The notes below the pieces were generated by a model. It saw only the letters and a list, made by a program, of their open reading frames with translations, was not told where the DNA came from and did not search any database. DNA of 64,000 nucleotides from Rhodobacteraceae bacterium KLH11. Lineage in GTDB: Bacteria > Pseudomonadota > Alphaproteobacteria > Rhodobacterales > Rhodobacteraceae. Positions within the stretch are counted from its first letter, which is position 1; each line of letters starts with the position of its first letter. Shown here piece by piece: positions 12,601-19,872 of this stretch. The stretch spans positions 1,103,059 to 1,167,058 of the forward strand of contig DS999531.1 of assembly GCA_000158135.1 (NCBI GenBank). Reading direction: 5' to 3'. Both the position numbers and the translations under genes were made by a program.

Positions 12601-15517
12601 TTTGCTCGACCTCGCCAGTCGATGAGAACCGCGCGCGGTTGATTGCCAAGCCCAGTTCATCGTTGAAGGCGCTGAGCCCTTCGAATGTGACGGTACTTGT
12701 ATCCAGCGCCTGCAGTCGCGCATTCAAATCCTGAATCTCTGCACGCAAAGTATCGGACAGGCCGCGTGGATCAGCCGCGGTGGCCGCTGCCAGATCGGCA
12801 GACGCAGCTACAAATACCTCTGCCTGACGTTGTATCAGAGTTTGACGGGCGGTTGCGAATTCAGCCGCATCTGCACCACTGAACAGATTATTGTCATCTA
12901 TAAAGAAAAATTGTTGTTGCAGGCTGGCAATCTCACGCGGATTTTCGGTCTCGGTCAAGATTCTGTCAGCGCCTGGAAACGCCGAGGCAACCTCGCGCAG
13001 CACGGCCAAACGGTTGGAATTATCCGCATCCACAAAGGTTCCGGCAGGGCGGCTTTGCAGGTCCAGAAGGCTGCTGGGATCAACCACATTGTCCGTCAGA
13101 GTAATGGTGTTGGTGTCCACGGAAAAATCAAACGAGGATGCAGATGCCAATGTACCATCGGCGGCCCGGGTGGTGACAATTGTAACCGGGTCGGCTGTTC
13201 CGCCGTCCAGCAGATCCGAAATCGTCTGGCGCAGCCCCAAAAGTGCATCCGCCTGATCCGAGTCGGCAGGAGATCGCGCAATCCAATCACCCAATTCACT
13301 TTCCAGCGCCAAAAGCTGCAAACGCTGCGCCGGTGTCGCTAAACTTTCCTGCGCAAACGTGATCGTTTCATGATCAAAGCCGACAGGTTGTGAGATGGTC
13401 GAACGCACCCCATCTGCCCCGACCACCACGGTCGTTATCTGCGGATCAACTGCTACCTCTAGCGACAGCCCACGAAGAACCGCAGGGTTCACCTCCTGCA
13501 GCTCCAATATTGGAAAGTCGTCCGGATTGGCGGCCAGCGCGTTGCTGGCTTGTTGGAAAAGCGTGTTGACAACGATAGTGGCCTGATCGCTCAACCCGTC
13601 CCTTGAGTAAGCCTGCAACACATCCGCGCGGTTTTGATCCAGCACCCTGAGCAGGATCGGATCTTGGGTCGCATCATATTGCTCCAGCAAGGCCGAGGCG
13701 AATTCAGCTTTCTGATCAGATGTTGCCCGGAAAATCTGGGCGTTCAGACTGTCTTGCGCCAACAAAATCCCTGCGGCCGCATCCTGATCTGGCAAAGCCC
13801 TCAGCTCGGCAATCTCTGCTTCAAACTGAGCGACATAGGAATCAACAACATCGCGCCCCGCAGCCCGATCCAGGACTGGCGGCAGGGAAAGCTCTGCCCG
13901 AATAAGGTTTTCGGTCTGACGAAGATTGTCTGCCGTCACCAGCCCGGCCTGACCCGAAACTTGCGCCGCAGCCAGATCAACCTGCCGGAACAAAGCCGGT
14001 GTTTCTGCGCCACCGATCCCGCGGTCAAACCTGGGGTCCAACGCGATCAGACTGAAAGAACCTGCATTGTCGACCTCAGCGTTGTTGAAATTGAACGCAC
14101 GGGCGGACCCAACCGCCGCTTCGGGCACATCGGTGATACGAGGCTCCAGCGCAATCAACAGATTTATGGAATCCGGCACCAAGAACTCAGCGGCATTGGT
14201 GGTTGCAAATGGAACGACCTCGGCCAAATCGGCAACTGTTGCTGGCCGTCCGGCAGCGGAAACCGTGGCATTCAGGTCGGTGAAAATTCCCTGACCGGAT
14301 TGGGTGTCAAACAACCGGTTCAGGTCATCGCTCAGCCCCTGCAGGTCGTCATTGATCTGATCGTCATTGCGGACAGACTTGTAGCTTTCAGAGACATATA
14401 CGCCGATTGAAATGGACACATCTTCGCCGTTAGGTCCCACCGGGCGTGTAAAGTCCAACGCAAAAAACGTATCTGTACGTAGCGCCTGATCCTGAACAAA
14501 GGTCTGATCGGCGAACACCGCTGCCGCAGCATCGCCGCTGGTTATGCCATCTCCTGACAGGTCCAGCACCGCATCAATCGGCCCAAGCGGTCCTTCGACA
14601 ACGGCATAGACATTTTCGCCCAGCTCAGGCGCGACAACGACGTCAAAACGCTGCGCGTCTTCGCTCAGCGAGATTGTTACACTCTCGGCATCTGGGTCTG
14701 CATTTCGAAACGCCTGATTGGGGTCAGAATCGTCCCCGATTTCCTGCACAACCACCTGACCATCCGGCCGTTCTTCGAGAACAAAATAGATCCGGTCATC
14801 CTGCGACAGAATCGTCGCCGCATCATCAGAGTCGAGGGAATCCAAAACCGAGCCGAGTTCTGCCCCTTCATCTGGTGTCCTTTCGAGAACTTGATATATT
14901 GGCTCATTCGCACCAATCGAGACCTGCCGAGCTACACCGCTGTCTTCGTCACCCAGCGAAATACGCAGGGTACGTTCATCGGCCTCAAGCTCAAAGTAAA
15001 TCGCCGTCCCCTCCGGGGCTGCAGCGTCTTCGTCAATGCGGACGCGAGCCGGCGTGTCAACTGAACGCTCAGGGCTCGGCAGCTCCAATTCAAGCGAACC
15101 CGGAGTGACTGCTAGAGCTTCGATTCCCGCCTGCTCCTGCAAAGCTGCAGAGAAGCTCTGCAAAGTCACTGTATCGGTGACCGCGCCACCGTCACGCAAC
15201 TGTTCAAGTTGCTGTACATCCAGAGCAGTCGCCAGATCTGTTGCCGTGGCACCCGATGCACCTTCGGTCAGCTCGGGTGAGTTGAGCGCGCCCGCCAATG
15301 CTTCAGCCCAGTCACTGCCCGACAGTTGCCCCGCCTCGACCTGGGAAAACACCGGATCGGTAAAGCGACCCACACTGCTTTCACCGCTCTCAGTGCCGGT
15401 CTGTTGAAAGATTGCAATCAACGCTGCCGAGACATCCGAGATGGTTACGTTGTCCGAAACCAACGGCAGTTCACCAACAAAACCATTCGTCAAAACTCGG
15501 TACAAATTACTAGGCAT
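695..15517 (-). CDS. Giant RTX (hemolysin-type Ca2+-binding repeat) protein, type I secreted
   Basis: About 4,940 residues, strongly acidic, almost without Cys. ATG at 15517 has AAGGTGG 5 nt upstream and is preferred over an in-frame GTG at 15526. Residues 1-2080 are non-repetitive in the RTX sense, but a ~170-residue module occurs twice (about 385-560 and 1147-1312). Residues about 1790-1995 are rich in Gly, Ala and hydrophobic residues with several possible membrane-inserting helices. GGxGxDxUx arrays lie at about 2092-2240, 2592-3643, 4097-4168, 4277-4373, 4511-4575 and 4691-4765. Between them, about 3680-4056, is a CSLREA-like start ('LSLREAI') and a right-handed beta-helix with NSTxxxN repeats. 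The C terminus ends in acidic and hydrophobic residues (DSNLLFS), as in RTX exoproteins exported by type I systems. No protease, lipase or other catalytic motif was seen. Likely a secreted or surface-attached adhesin or matrix protein; a pore-forming role is possible. The divergent ABC/HlyD pair is its probable exporter. Confidence 0.9.
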   Translation of the reverse strand: MPSNLYRVLTNGFVGELPLVSDNVTISDVSAALIAIFQQTGTESGESSVGRFTDPVFSQVEAGQLSGSDWAEALAGALNSPELTEGASGATATDLATALDVQQLEQLRDGGAVTDTVTLQSFSAALQEQAGIEALAVTPGSLELELPSPERSVDTPARVRIDEDAAAPEGTAIYFELEADERTLRISLGDEDSGVARQVSIGANEPIYQVLERTPDEGAELGSVLDSLDSDDAATILSQDDRIYFVLEERPDGQVVVQEIGDDSDPNQAFRNADPDAESVTISLSEDAQRFDVVVAPELGENVYAVVEGPLGPIDAVLDLSGDGITSGDAAAAVFADQTFVQDQALRTDTFFALDFTRPVGPNGEDVSISIGVYVSESYKSVRNDDQINDDLQGLSDDLNRLFDTQSGQGIFTDLNATVSAAGRPATVADLAEVVPFATTNAAEFLVPDSINLLIALEPRITDVPEAAVGSARAFNFNNAEVDNAGSFSLIALDPRFDRGIGGAETPALFRQVDLAAAQVSGQAGLVTADNLRQTENLIRAELSLPPVLDRAAGRDVVDSYVAQFEAEIAELRALPDQDAAAGILLAQDSLNAQIFRATSDQKAEFASALLEQYDATQDPILLRVLDQNRADVLQAYSRDGLSDQATIVVNTLFQQASNALAANPDDFPILELQEVNPAVLRGLSLEVAVDPQITTVVVGADGVRSTISQPVGFDHETITFAQESLATPAQRLQLLALESELGDWIARSPADSDQADALLGLRQTISDLLDGGTADPVTIVTTRAADGTLASASSFDFSVDTNTITLTDNVVDPSSLLDLQSRPAGTFVDADNSNRLAVLREVASAFPGADRILTETENPREIASLQQQFFFIDDNNLFSGADAAEFATARQTLIQRQAEVFVAASADLAAATAADPRGLSDTLRAEIQDLNARLQALDTSTVTFEGLSAFNDELGLAINRARFSSTGEVEQTLGAEATGIGDNQAAAAARDGVTRGDYVIYEQITGELGLVDEDTRGRLGTAEDFVAVLSEQDFGDPAASDALQNAYATLEETNYEVNEFAQGLVDTIATYATLEETQEFIDAQGEGNVAELQRSGAIADSDVVDNLDALRAQPEAVTAFQRVTDEAVVTIGDIQIVLSEELIATRSSEELNSILRKVQNDLNDYFDADLDDRTLNLVTEGAPDASASAISDYDAFAQIDSASERLLPEEAKLVLFLEDGFQTSDGGFAEAITLDPDASVDGTGSTSLIRVDADYDSGPFSSNATTLFLEVLVGSAQVSGIAGNFPREEAVEIENSIRSLLNLPDLDDPAFVAEQGLALYRQYQSVLEAEGLDGDLGGELSVSERANLSDRIEFFIETGVISDPENVETLRAVNFEFQQLGEIDGTAYAQAALDEQIRGETAFSSEAVLDAAQSRLSNYEAQLNEVSNEFDVAARAFLAEQGVDATAIDDRAGLISAVQTATADLVAGDSLDADGLSAFSQGLSLIEIGSSLDNLEVSGSSSALTDTLADIGSEPDLAVRASLFNDLSADGTIAFASDATISIEQQSANGIQLVVELDGVSKSTTIGLSDGDVLAQVDDTLTYIRSNLDDAVFRQLPDDFSLDGQGGADRVLNSSERAGNLTLIEGTDAALASGTIDDVESLQGRLITQEFFKTFTDLTLNSEGLSSRDVANSILDSVERAGATEVADIYRTLINGDDASIAQIFDGFDDPSSLTLDPDSPVIRAVEDNPDLQQSLANRFGSNDADGNGSGFFGAELVDAETGRVLGNGGSSTFIDANGQVSGVGEEFAAGRVLGGELFSSGFAAFGAASAAFGLYGGLNTLLNPEAGGVRSVGAITVGSSSFALYNTLTSQAFDVASNFTNIGRAPALAVVNPTAFTSVVEGAGGAVSESTKAVGRTIPIVGSLVSVSLGVYSLQENARAADQARQDGDVTRATLLGITAALDTIDLVLESISLVGDFLPPVGTVISTVADVIGAVLGVVSTAISFAIPQPGVTAQFRDFLGSDGFANQIDSIARDFSEEGFDLLQYSVDAASAGIDGPRSRLLEVRETIERALSEQAGTNPDGDDLRVAIIDSTSIGQRLEGRNADDYINGGAGDDEIFGFGGDDTLLGGEGDDTIDGGAGDDYINGGTGDDYILGGDDNDTLIGGAGNDFIDGGNGDDILLGNIGNDELFGGLGDDQLSGGRGADQLSGGADNDILDGGIGNDILDGGTGDDLLILGTGNDIATGGTGSDRVQSILGINVIDGDDGGTSDPNDRDTLDLRENVQLSFVPGVGAGLALSSPGYTVDIEDGALSNNLDALSFAPAAFGDALTSTIDNDDGLLHRSYRAFDANDEPISVFGATPQVAVRQDVGERANLASETISSVSPLAFVIYDPDEPITLEAEVLSEIESRTQNALSRGITALSEEDTRAQFTLAYTAGVEETRERLGIGYSDREVGADRAQVAYEDFLAEAQAADRTVVFLSDVEIARSISTNDGQFSSDPSLQRVLREFENPDDPSNPIVREVLQRPETPEDTVLGDTINARAFTDGTALILVTEDGNEFYRFDVDELRKQQDASEASQAEITINDFYLLTIDVLNAQATFTGIEDVSGGSGDDILSGDDQNNALFGQAGDDRINGRDGADFISGGQGDDTIDAGDGEDLIALGAGGFDQVDGGEGVDTVSFLQESRVGVFASTSGIIRDFNLNPETGDRLSTFENIENLEGTDFIDRLTGDNEVNQLAGAGGNDDLFGEGGDDVLIGGAGADRLSGGLGSDTASYGDRVAILDADGNVVDDSRASGVTANLTTGFNTEGDIFEDIENLSGTAFEDDLTGDGEANALSGGEGNDDLQGLAGNDFLIGGTGVDTLDGGEDSDTVSYNDGRRTGVNVDLRTGENTDNDTLVSIENVVGSNAQDELYGDNLANVLTGLAGNDVIHGNDGNDILIGNSGADELVGGEGDDSLIGDDDNDILQGDAGDDVLAGGDGDDTLRGGDDNDVLVGGEGNDILIGGEGIDTASYADLETGVEVNLATGRGPDQETLSEIENLIGSQQDDTLTGDENNNLINGGLGADILVGGDGIDTVSFSDGRQTGLRIDLLDGSSSEGDQISGFENVLGSLGDDVIVGDDGNNLLIGGGGADRFDGGEGSDTVSYAEETASVSVNLAANSNNQNDDLIGIENLVGGSANDLLTGDDENNALTGGAGADVLRGLSGADVLSGGTGEDDLRGGEGDDLLVGGEGADRLDGGAGSDTASFVSETTAVTIDLTQEEASTGDILVSIENIEGTNEADDIRGDGGNNTLYGLDGDDNLFGRTGNDRLFGGDGEDFIDAGDGDDLISGGEDADVIRGGEGIDGVTYEVNSAGITADLDTGVVSDGDTLSSIENVIGSNFSDTISGTNDDNVLTGLDGNDVLDGRGGDDVLRGNEGDDTLRGGQGADVLIGGEGDDLLEGGSESDLLRADSGTDTLVGGQGDDVYVIGSNSVETVIRAGDGTDRLAFSEFAASSLSLGLLSAAENRFLTFSTEVADQDDSEASPQVVELARIDLAELFADGTDLDALSETEIAEQLADSFDRFVFSDGQVEGDALVELVTNGLQGFELYANPLGTIQGTDGDDTLVRGNNTDDILSGGGGNDTIRSGLGADTLIGGTGDDTLDGGDGFDTASYASERNNIVADLETGSVEVTERTETSEPTPVIQSDPDTLTVTTNLDTGDDATVTGDLLAEIADGGGLSLREAILLANADEGFNTVNFDATVFSGGLDSVIRLGAQGALSVTDSIAIDGSTGVDVVVTGDINGDDALIDGTFVTDITASGGAVGDNTTVFNLGASAASVAFDGLTITGGNTTGNGGGIFSETATLTLANSTVAGNTSSSNGGGVYVGAFTDATFVNSTIANNSTLVLGGGVGTDPFADLTFIQSTVTGNSSAVSFGGGVGLLLNTSLTSVNSVFEGNTTLFAGRDIGELSVNNTITATSSFIGNTDVILDIDNGGNIIGGDAGLGGLGDAGGTAPTVDVSDNSALNGAGNATAAFAALDETALGIDINGDGDVLDTAIDSIDDLQVDARGADRNVDGVDIGATEAQPGNGFADEVALAAGEGNNGSADAEAVVLQTDTLVDIEAIIAGDGDDTLRGDDGNNTFAGGAGNDLLEGRDGADLLLGNSGNDVLYGGLGDDTLVAESGDDELHGGEGDDTFIVQSTSGNVLISELFSDAENGAAANEIIFSDVDHRDVDVRQDGDDAVFELDGSVLARVENWFAAAQPTSGLFAAFQFAGGARFEDPASFVNQQINGQSGQSLSAISGTDQSDRIFAAESGSRITTLDGNDIVVGGDGSDTIDTGNASDNVIGGGGSDSVTLGVGADVFIDAQDGQTETGRDTVYGGDGNDSILSVDGADELFGEDGDDLIVLNTLDFQRVEGGIGSDTLSLAELEQPTAYAGRSDDFSLNIELGRVIEPGVDAETGRRFVTQDEFDSLLQSGQVTFGLLEGLIFDLEGNQIERINPFAGQSDLRFRDDVSGDFSFERATINGIENVIGSDFADRLSGNNLANALSGGEGDDLLRGREGNDVLEGGLGDDILEGGDGSDTLTADAGTDVLVGGRGADTYVISRASRDTQISEFISAETPSSDNILVFADLGIEEVSFVRSAENIEIFTAEGRIAFISRIFDSSSELRDQFSEIQFADGTFITGSQDVQQFLLDEVSGRGGTVDLRLGSDAGEFIQADNGNNTINGLGGNDEILGLGGNDQLQGDNGADLLDGGAGDDLLFGGDDDDRLIATAGTDIVDGERGDDTIVIGRDSRDTIVRDFQDQNTLVLDGIEQDQATLIQQGLNLDIFVDGNRIAIIEDFWFEENSPIVGRNFSTFEFADASVVPEDLSVLLSVSDAQSDQTEATLVSLPDIADAFVFSAGDGGNAISGFESELDVLLFNGLQASDLDIAQSGADVTINFGNDDKLTVLNTSVDDIDDSNLLFS
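4590..7760 (-). repeat. Main RTX nonapeptide region
   Basis: About 1,050 codons of RTX units. Short arrays alternate with a recurring spacer of the type 'DTASYADxxxGVxVNLxTGxxxxDxLxxIENLxGSxxDDxLTGDxxxN'-like content, giving a ~80-110-residue higher-order repeat. Repeats are diverged at the DNA level, so they were assembled anciently rather than by recent slippage. Confidence 0.85.
8760..9285 (-). repeat. First RTX nonapeptide array
   Basis: Coding repeats inside the giant gene, translated as successive GGxGxD-type nonapeptides (for example GGAGDD, GGTGDD, GGNGDD). They fold into a calcium-filled parallel beta-roll in known RTX proteins. This array sits just C-terminal to the hydrophobic segment. 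Confidence 0.85.
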
Positions 15518-16492
15518 CGCGTCCACCTTTGCTAAAGTCTCAGTGCAGTGGACTGAGGAATAATGACGCGCCGATCCGGTTTCGATCTAAGATTCTGAAT
15601 AAAGGCTCAACACTGTTGAATGGAATAAGGCATAAGTAGAAAAAGTAATTTTTTTACAATTGCTTATATGGTTTCTTGCGGACCTAAAGTTTCAAGTTGG
15701 TATATTATTCAGTGAAATACCTATCACATCTGCGATACAACGAGAGGTAGATTTGAAACAAACCGACAGAACGCGGATAATGGCGCCCTACCTAGGTCGT
15801 GATCTGAGCCGGCATGTCGACAAAACGCCGACCTACCGCACGGTAATATGAGGTGAAGGCCGACGCTATGGCCCGCATTTCGGCAGCATTACGCGAATCG
15901 ATAAAAGTGGAGGAACAATCTGATCGAAAATGGCCACGCCGCGTTGGAGCGGCTCCTGGGCTATCGGCAGAGCTTCCGGCCACTAAGCTGCAAAGGCGAC
16001 GCTCTGCAGCGTAAAGGCCATCCGATCGGGTGCGATCGAACTCACCGGTCACGCGCAACCCTAGATACAAGGGTGGCTATGATGCCGTGCGACATACCGT
16101 TGAAATTGCTGATTTTTACGAGGTTCAAGAACGTTCGATACAGCCCCCAGAACGTTGTTCCCAGATGCAAGACTGATGATTCAAGCACGATCTTCTCCAC
16201 GACGCCTCGGGAGTTAGCGCGATAGGATTTGTTAGAAAAGTATGCGTCACGTCGAGTTGAATAGCTCTATTGAAGCCTAGCATACCAAGCTTCGGTTGTA
16301 TGATCACCGACCCTCGAACAACGTGGTTCAGGCGATTTTAGGTGCCAATCTGGCGTCAAGAATACTGATCCTGTGCTCTCACAAAAAATTCAAGCCGCGC
16401 GAGTGGCTCGGTGCGATTTCAATACATATGTATTGGTTCGTTCAAGACCGGTCAGGTTGCTTCGGTCGACCATAGGTTGAGGAAGTGTGAGT
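15518..16492. promoter_or_regulatory. Long divergent intergenic region between RTX gene and its exporter
   Basis: About 975 nt without a convincing gene, between the RTX start and the ABC exporter start. An AT-rich stretch (about 15637-15720) is the likely promoter area for the RTX gene. The segment 15790-16080 is GC-richer and carries a minus-strand open frame of 92 codons with no recognisable family and several stops in other frames. It may be a decayed gene or mobile-element remnant, but I could not identify one. Regulation of both transcription units probably lies here. Confidence 0.45.
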
Positions 16493-18235
16493 ATGTCCGG
16501 TTCAAATACCAAATTGATCGATATAGGCCGTACAGAGCTGCGAAAAGCGCGCAAGCAAAGCCGAGGTCTTTTCTGGTTTGTGGGCCTATTCAGTTTTTTT
16601 GCCAACCTGTTGATGCTGACGGGTCCGCTCTACATGATGCAGGTATATGATCGCGTGCTAGGCAGCGGTTCGTTGGAAACCCTGACAGCACTATCGATCC
16701 TGGTGCTTTTCCTATACGCGATGATGGGCTTGCTGGAGTATTCACGTGGCCGCGTTCTGGGGCGGATTGGAGCCAGATTCCAGTCGTCTTTAGACAAGCG
16801 TGTTTTTGATGCAAGCCTGCGCAAGGCTGCGTTCCCCGATGTTGAGGGCCCGGTTGCCGGGCCTGGGGATCTGGTTTCGATTTCACGGCTGTTTTCGTCA
16901 CCGGTTTTCGGCGCCATTTTCGATCTTCCCTGGACGCCAATTTTTCTGTTGGGAATTTGGATGTTTCACCCATGGCTGGGGGTTCTCGCACTCAGTGGAG
17001 GGGCCTTCCTGGTTGTGGTCACACTGGCCAACCAGATGACTACGCGCCGACCTGCAGCAGAGGGAGAGCAGGCGTCAGCACACGCCCAAAACATATCGGA
17101 TCAAGTGATCAACGAACCCGAGGTGGTACAGGCGCTTGGAATGCGTGGCGCGGTTTACAACCGGTGGCACAAGGCAAGAGACAAAGCCCTGAACGCTCAG
17201 ATACGTGCCGCAGATCTGGGCGGTACATTCACGACGACGACCAAAACGTTCCGCCTGTTGCTGCAATCTGCCATGCTGGGTCTGGCCGCGTTGCTGGTTC
17301 TAAGAGGTCAGATGACACCAGGTGCGATGATTGCCGGATCCATCCTGATGGGACGCGCGCTTGCGCCGGTTGAACAACTCATCGGTCAATGGCCCATGGT
17401 TCAGGCCGCAACACAGGGTTGGGGAAAACTCGCCGAACTGTTGGGAACTGTTCCAGCCGAAACCGAACGCACAGAATTGCCGGTCCCAGAAGCCAAGTTG
17501 GAAGTAAGTAACCTGGCAATTGCTCCTCCGGGTGAGAAGCAATTGATATTGAAAGCCGTTAGCTTCAACATAGAACCTGGGCAGGCTGTTGGGGTGATTG
17601 GCACCTCGGGCTCTGGCAAGTCGACTTTAGCACGCGCGTTAACAGGGACCTGGGCACCGACAGCCGGACAAATTCGCCTTGGTGGCGCGATGCTCAATCA
17701 ATACGCGCCTGATGTTCTGGGGCAGCATATCGGATATCTGCCGCAGAAAGTTCAATTGTTCGATGGCACTATTGCCGAAAACATCTCGCGTTTGGTTGAA
17801 AACTCTGATCCGAAACTGATTGTCGAAGCCGCCCGCCGTGCAGATGCGCATGACATGATCCTGAAACTGCCAAATGGTTACGATACCCGTGTCACCGCGA
17901 ATGGAAGCCGCCTTTCCGGAGGCCAGACTCAAAGAGTTGGGTTAGCGCGTGCAATGTATGGCGATCCGGTTTTCCTGGTCCTGGATGAACCAAACTCGAA
18001 CCTCGACAATGAAGGCAGCGAAGCAGTCAACCGGGCGATCCGCAATTTCAAGAACGAAGGTAAATCCCTAATAATTATTGCGCATCGGCCTGCCGCGATT
18101 CTGGAATGCGATATGCTGCTGACCCTTGAGGGTGGCACTGTTCGTGCATTCGGTCCGCGGGAAAACGTTTTGCAGCAGGTGCTCAAGACCCGCAGCGATC
18201 CGACCAAGGCGCGTGCAGTCGGGGGTGTGAAATGA
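16493..18235 (+). CDS. Type I secretion ABC transporter, permease/ATPase (PrtD family)
   Basis: Half-size ABC exporter of 580 residues: an N-terminal membrane domain (about 30-300, first helices near '[32 protein letters not shown]') and a C-terminal ATPase with Walker A GTSGSGKS, signature [17 protein letters not shown] and Walker [12 protein letters not shown]. It lacks the C39-like N-terminal domain of HlyB, as is typical of PrtD/AprD/LapB-less RTX exporters. ATG 16493 has GAGGAAG 7 nt upstream; an in-frame GTG at 16487 is less likely. Its stop overlaps the next gene's start (ATGA), so the two are co-translated. Expected role: inner-membrane motor of a type I system exporting the divergently encoded RTX protein. 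Confidence 0.93.
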   Translation: MSGSNTKLIDIGRTELRKARKQSRGLFWFVGLFSFFANLLMLTGPLYMMQVYDRVLGSGSLETLTALSILVLFLYAMMGLLEYSRGRVLGRIGARFQSSLDKRVFDASLRKAAFPDVEGPVAGPGDLVSISRLFSSPVFGAIFDLPWTPIFLLGIWMFHPWLGVLALSGGAFLVVVTLANQMTTRRPAAEGEQASAHAQNISDQVINEPEVVQALGMRGAVYNRWHKARDKALNAQIRAADLGGTFTTTTKTFRLLLQSAMLGLAALLVLRGQMTPGAMIAGSILMGRALAPVEQLIGQWPMVQAATQGWGKLAELLGTVPAETERTELPVPEAKLEVSNLAIAPPGEKQLILKAVSFNIEPGQAVGVIGTSGSGKSTLARALTGTWAPTAGQIRLGGAMLNQYAPDVLGQHIGYLPQKVQLFDGTIAENISRLVENSDPKLIVEAARRADAHDMILKLPNGYDTRVTANGSRLSGGQTQRVGLARAMYGDPVFLVLDEPNSNLDNEGSEAVNRAIRNFKNEGKSLIIIAHRPAAILECDMLLTLEGGTVRAFGPRENVLQQVLKTRSDPTKARAVGGVK

Positions 18236-19536
18236 CCGCGCGATCCAAACAATGGTCTGCTCGCATGCCGTTAACCATAGGGCTTTTGGCGCTGCTTCTG
18301 CTGGTCGGCGGATTTGGGACGTGGTCGGTTGTGGCAAACATCTCGGGCGCGATCATCGCATCCGGCAGGATCGAAGTTGACCAGAATCGTCAGGTCGTTC
18401 AGCATCCAGATGGCGGGGTTGTGGCCGCAATTCTGGTCAAAGAGGGTGATTTGGTTCGTGAAGGTCAAACCCTGATCCGGTTAGACCCATCCGAGCTTCA
18501 AACCGAATTGGCTATTACTGAAAGCCAATTGTTTGAGACCTTAGCGCGTCACGGGAGGCTGGAGGCCGAACGAGACGGTCAAAGCACGATTGAATTCGAC
18601 CAGCTGCTTTTGGATCGGGCAGCACAAAACCCCGATGTGGCAGATTTAATCGCGGGGCAACAACGTTTGTTCATGGCACGCGGCGCTTCAACAAAAAATG
18701 AGATCGCACAGCTTGAGAAACGAAAAGGACAGATTGGAAATCAGGTTGAGGGTGTCGTAGCTCAGCAAGCCGCCATTCGTCGCCAACTAGAGTTGATTGT
18801 GCTTGAGCTTGGTGACCAGCAGCAGCTTTTGGACAAAGGGTTGGCACAGGTGTCGCGTGTGCTGGCGCTCCAACGTGAAGAGGCCGGGTTGTTGGGCCAA
18901 ATGGGCAACCTGGACGGCATGAAAGCGCAGGCAGAAGGGCAAATCACAGAGATCGGTATCGAAATTCTGAAACTCGACACGACCCGACGGGAAAATGCAA
19001 TTTCGGAATTGCGGGACCTGCGCGTACGCGAACTGGAGCTTCGTGAGCAACGTATTGCATTGATGAACCAGCTATCACGACTCGACATCAAATCCCCTGT
19101 CTCGGGTGTTGTGCATGGGTTGCAGGTATTCGCCCTGCAGTCTGTTATTCGCCCGGCGGACCCGGTTACATTTATCATTCCTCAGGACCGGCCTTTGGTC
19201 ATCAATGCCCGGGTCGAGGCTGTCCACGTGGACAAGTTGAACCTGGATCAGGATGTAACTCTGAGGTTCTCCGCACTGGATCAACGCGAAACGCCTGAAT
19301 TGTTGGGGAAAGTGGTAACAATTTCCGCTGATGCCTTTGATGATGAAAACACACAGCAGAGCTTCTACCGAGTGGATATTATCTTGAAAAACGGTGAGAT
19401 AGATCGCTTGCCGGAAGGCACCGTTCTAATCCCGGGCATGCCGGTCGAAGCATTCATAAAGACCGCAGACAGAAGCCCGATCGTATTTCTGGTAAAACCT
19501 CTTGCAGACTACTTCACTAAGGCCTTCCGCGAATAG
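18232..19536 (+). CDS. Type I secretion membrane fusion (HlyD/PrtE family) adaptor
   Basis: 434 residues: one N-terminal transmembrane helix (about 15-40, '[20 protein letters not shown]'), a biotinyl-lipoyl-like half motif ([21 protein letters not shown]), a long periplasmic coiled coil (about 90-270) rich in Glu, Gln and Leu, and the conserved C-terminal HlyD segment ([33 protein letters not shown]). It bridges the inner-membrane ABC protein and an outer-membrane TolC-type channel, which is not encoded in the window. It overlaps the upstream exporter gene by 4 nt. Confidence 0.93.
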   Translation: MTARSKQWSARMPLTIGLLALLLLVGGFGTWSVVANISGAIIASGRIEVDQNRQVVQHPDGGVVAAILVKEGDLVREGQTLIRLDPSELQTELAITESQLFETLARHGRLEAERDGQSTIEFDQLLLDRAAQNPDVADLIAGQQRLFMARGASTKNEIAQLEKRKGQIGNQVEGVVAQQAAIRRQLELIVLELGDQQQLLDKGLAQVSRVLALQREEAGLLGQMGNLDGMKAQAEGQITEIGIEILKLDTTRRENAISELRDLRVRELELREQRIALMNQLSRLDIKSPVSGVVHGLQVFALQSVIRPADPVTFIIPQDRPLVINARVEAVHVDKLNLDQDVTLRFSALDQRETPELLGKVVTISADAFDDENTQQSFYRVDIILKNGEIDRLPEGTVLIPGMPVEAFIKTADRSPIVFLVKPLADYFTKAFRE

Positions 19537-19615
19537 TCTGTTTCTAAAGGTGTAGTCGGCTCGCTCTACCTCCACGTCATTCAACATGTTTGATCATCAT
19601 TCTTATTGGACCGTA

Positions 19616-19646
19616 TCTGAACCACTTATTCGACATGTGTCACCTA
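19616..19646 (+). repeat. Imperfect 31-bp direct repeat, copy 1
   Basis: Begins TCTGAACCA and ends CATGTGTCACCTA. It matches positions 21743-21773 at 28 of 31 bases, in the same orientation. Both copies are preceded by a TAT(T)TGGACC string, 2 nt away in this copy and 22 nt away in the other. Together they bracket the repeats, the small ORF and the IS element. Confidence 0.75.
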
Positions 19647-19652
19647 TCGGGG

Positions 19653-19823
19653 TATTCGGCCTTATAGAGAAGGTAGAACCCGACTCTGCCTGTTTCCGGG
19701 TCATTCGCTGCATCCGTGGTGTTTCGATATTCGGCCTTATACAGAAGGCAGCAACCGGACCTTCATTCGAAAACATCCCAAATCCCGTGAGCGTTATTCG
19801 GCCTTATAGAGAAGGCAGAAACC
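19653..19823 (+). repeat. Three hairpin-containing 28-29-nt repeats
   Basis: Units at 19653-19680, 19728-19756 and 19795-19823 share TATTCGGCCTTATA, then (G/C)AGAAGG, (T/C)AG and AACC. Each contains a short stem, GCCTT...AAGGC, with a 6-nt loop; copy 1 has AAGGT. Gaps between units are 47 and 38 nt and are not similar in length or clearly related. They lie immediately upstream of the small ORF, so operator or iteron-like binding sites are the simplest reading. Confidence 0.75.
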
Positions 19824-19872
19824 TCCGGCCCAATATTTTTTGGGTCTAATACACTTAAAAGGAAGCAACATT

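Larger units (their letters stand above)
19537..19872. other. Non-coding start of an accessory patch with repeats
   Basis: 336 nt without a gene. It holds one copy of a 31-bp direct repeat (19616-19646) and three 28-29-nt hairpin-containing repeats (19653-19823), followed by the ribosome-binding site of the small ORF at 19873. Base composition shifts to more AT-rich than the flanking exporter genes. Confidence 0.6.

Noticed and set aside
15792..16070. Minus-strand frame of 92 codons in the intergenic region
   Set aside because: Arg/Ser-rich with no family signature and no ribosome site. I suspected a transposase remnant, but no catalytic or end sequence could be matched.
19653..19823. Possible CRISPR array (three ~29-nt repeats)
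   Set aside because: Only three units, gaps of 47 and 38 nt differ too much, the repeats carry internal mismatches, and no cas genes are nearby.
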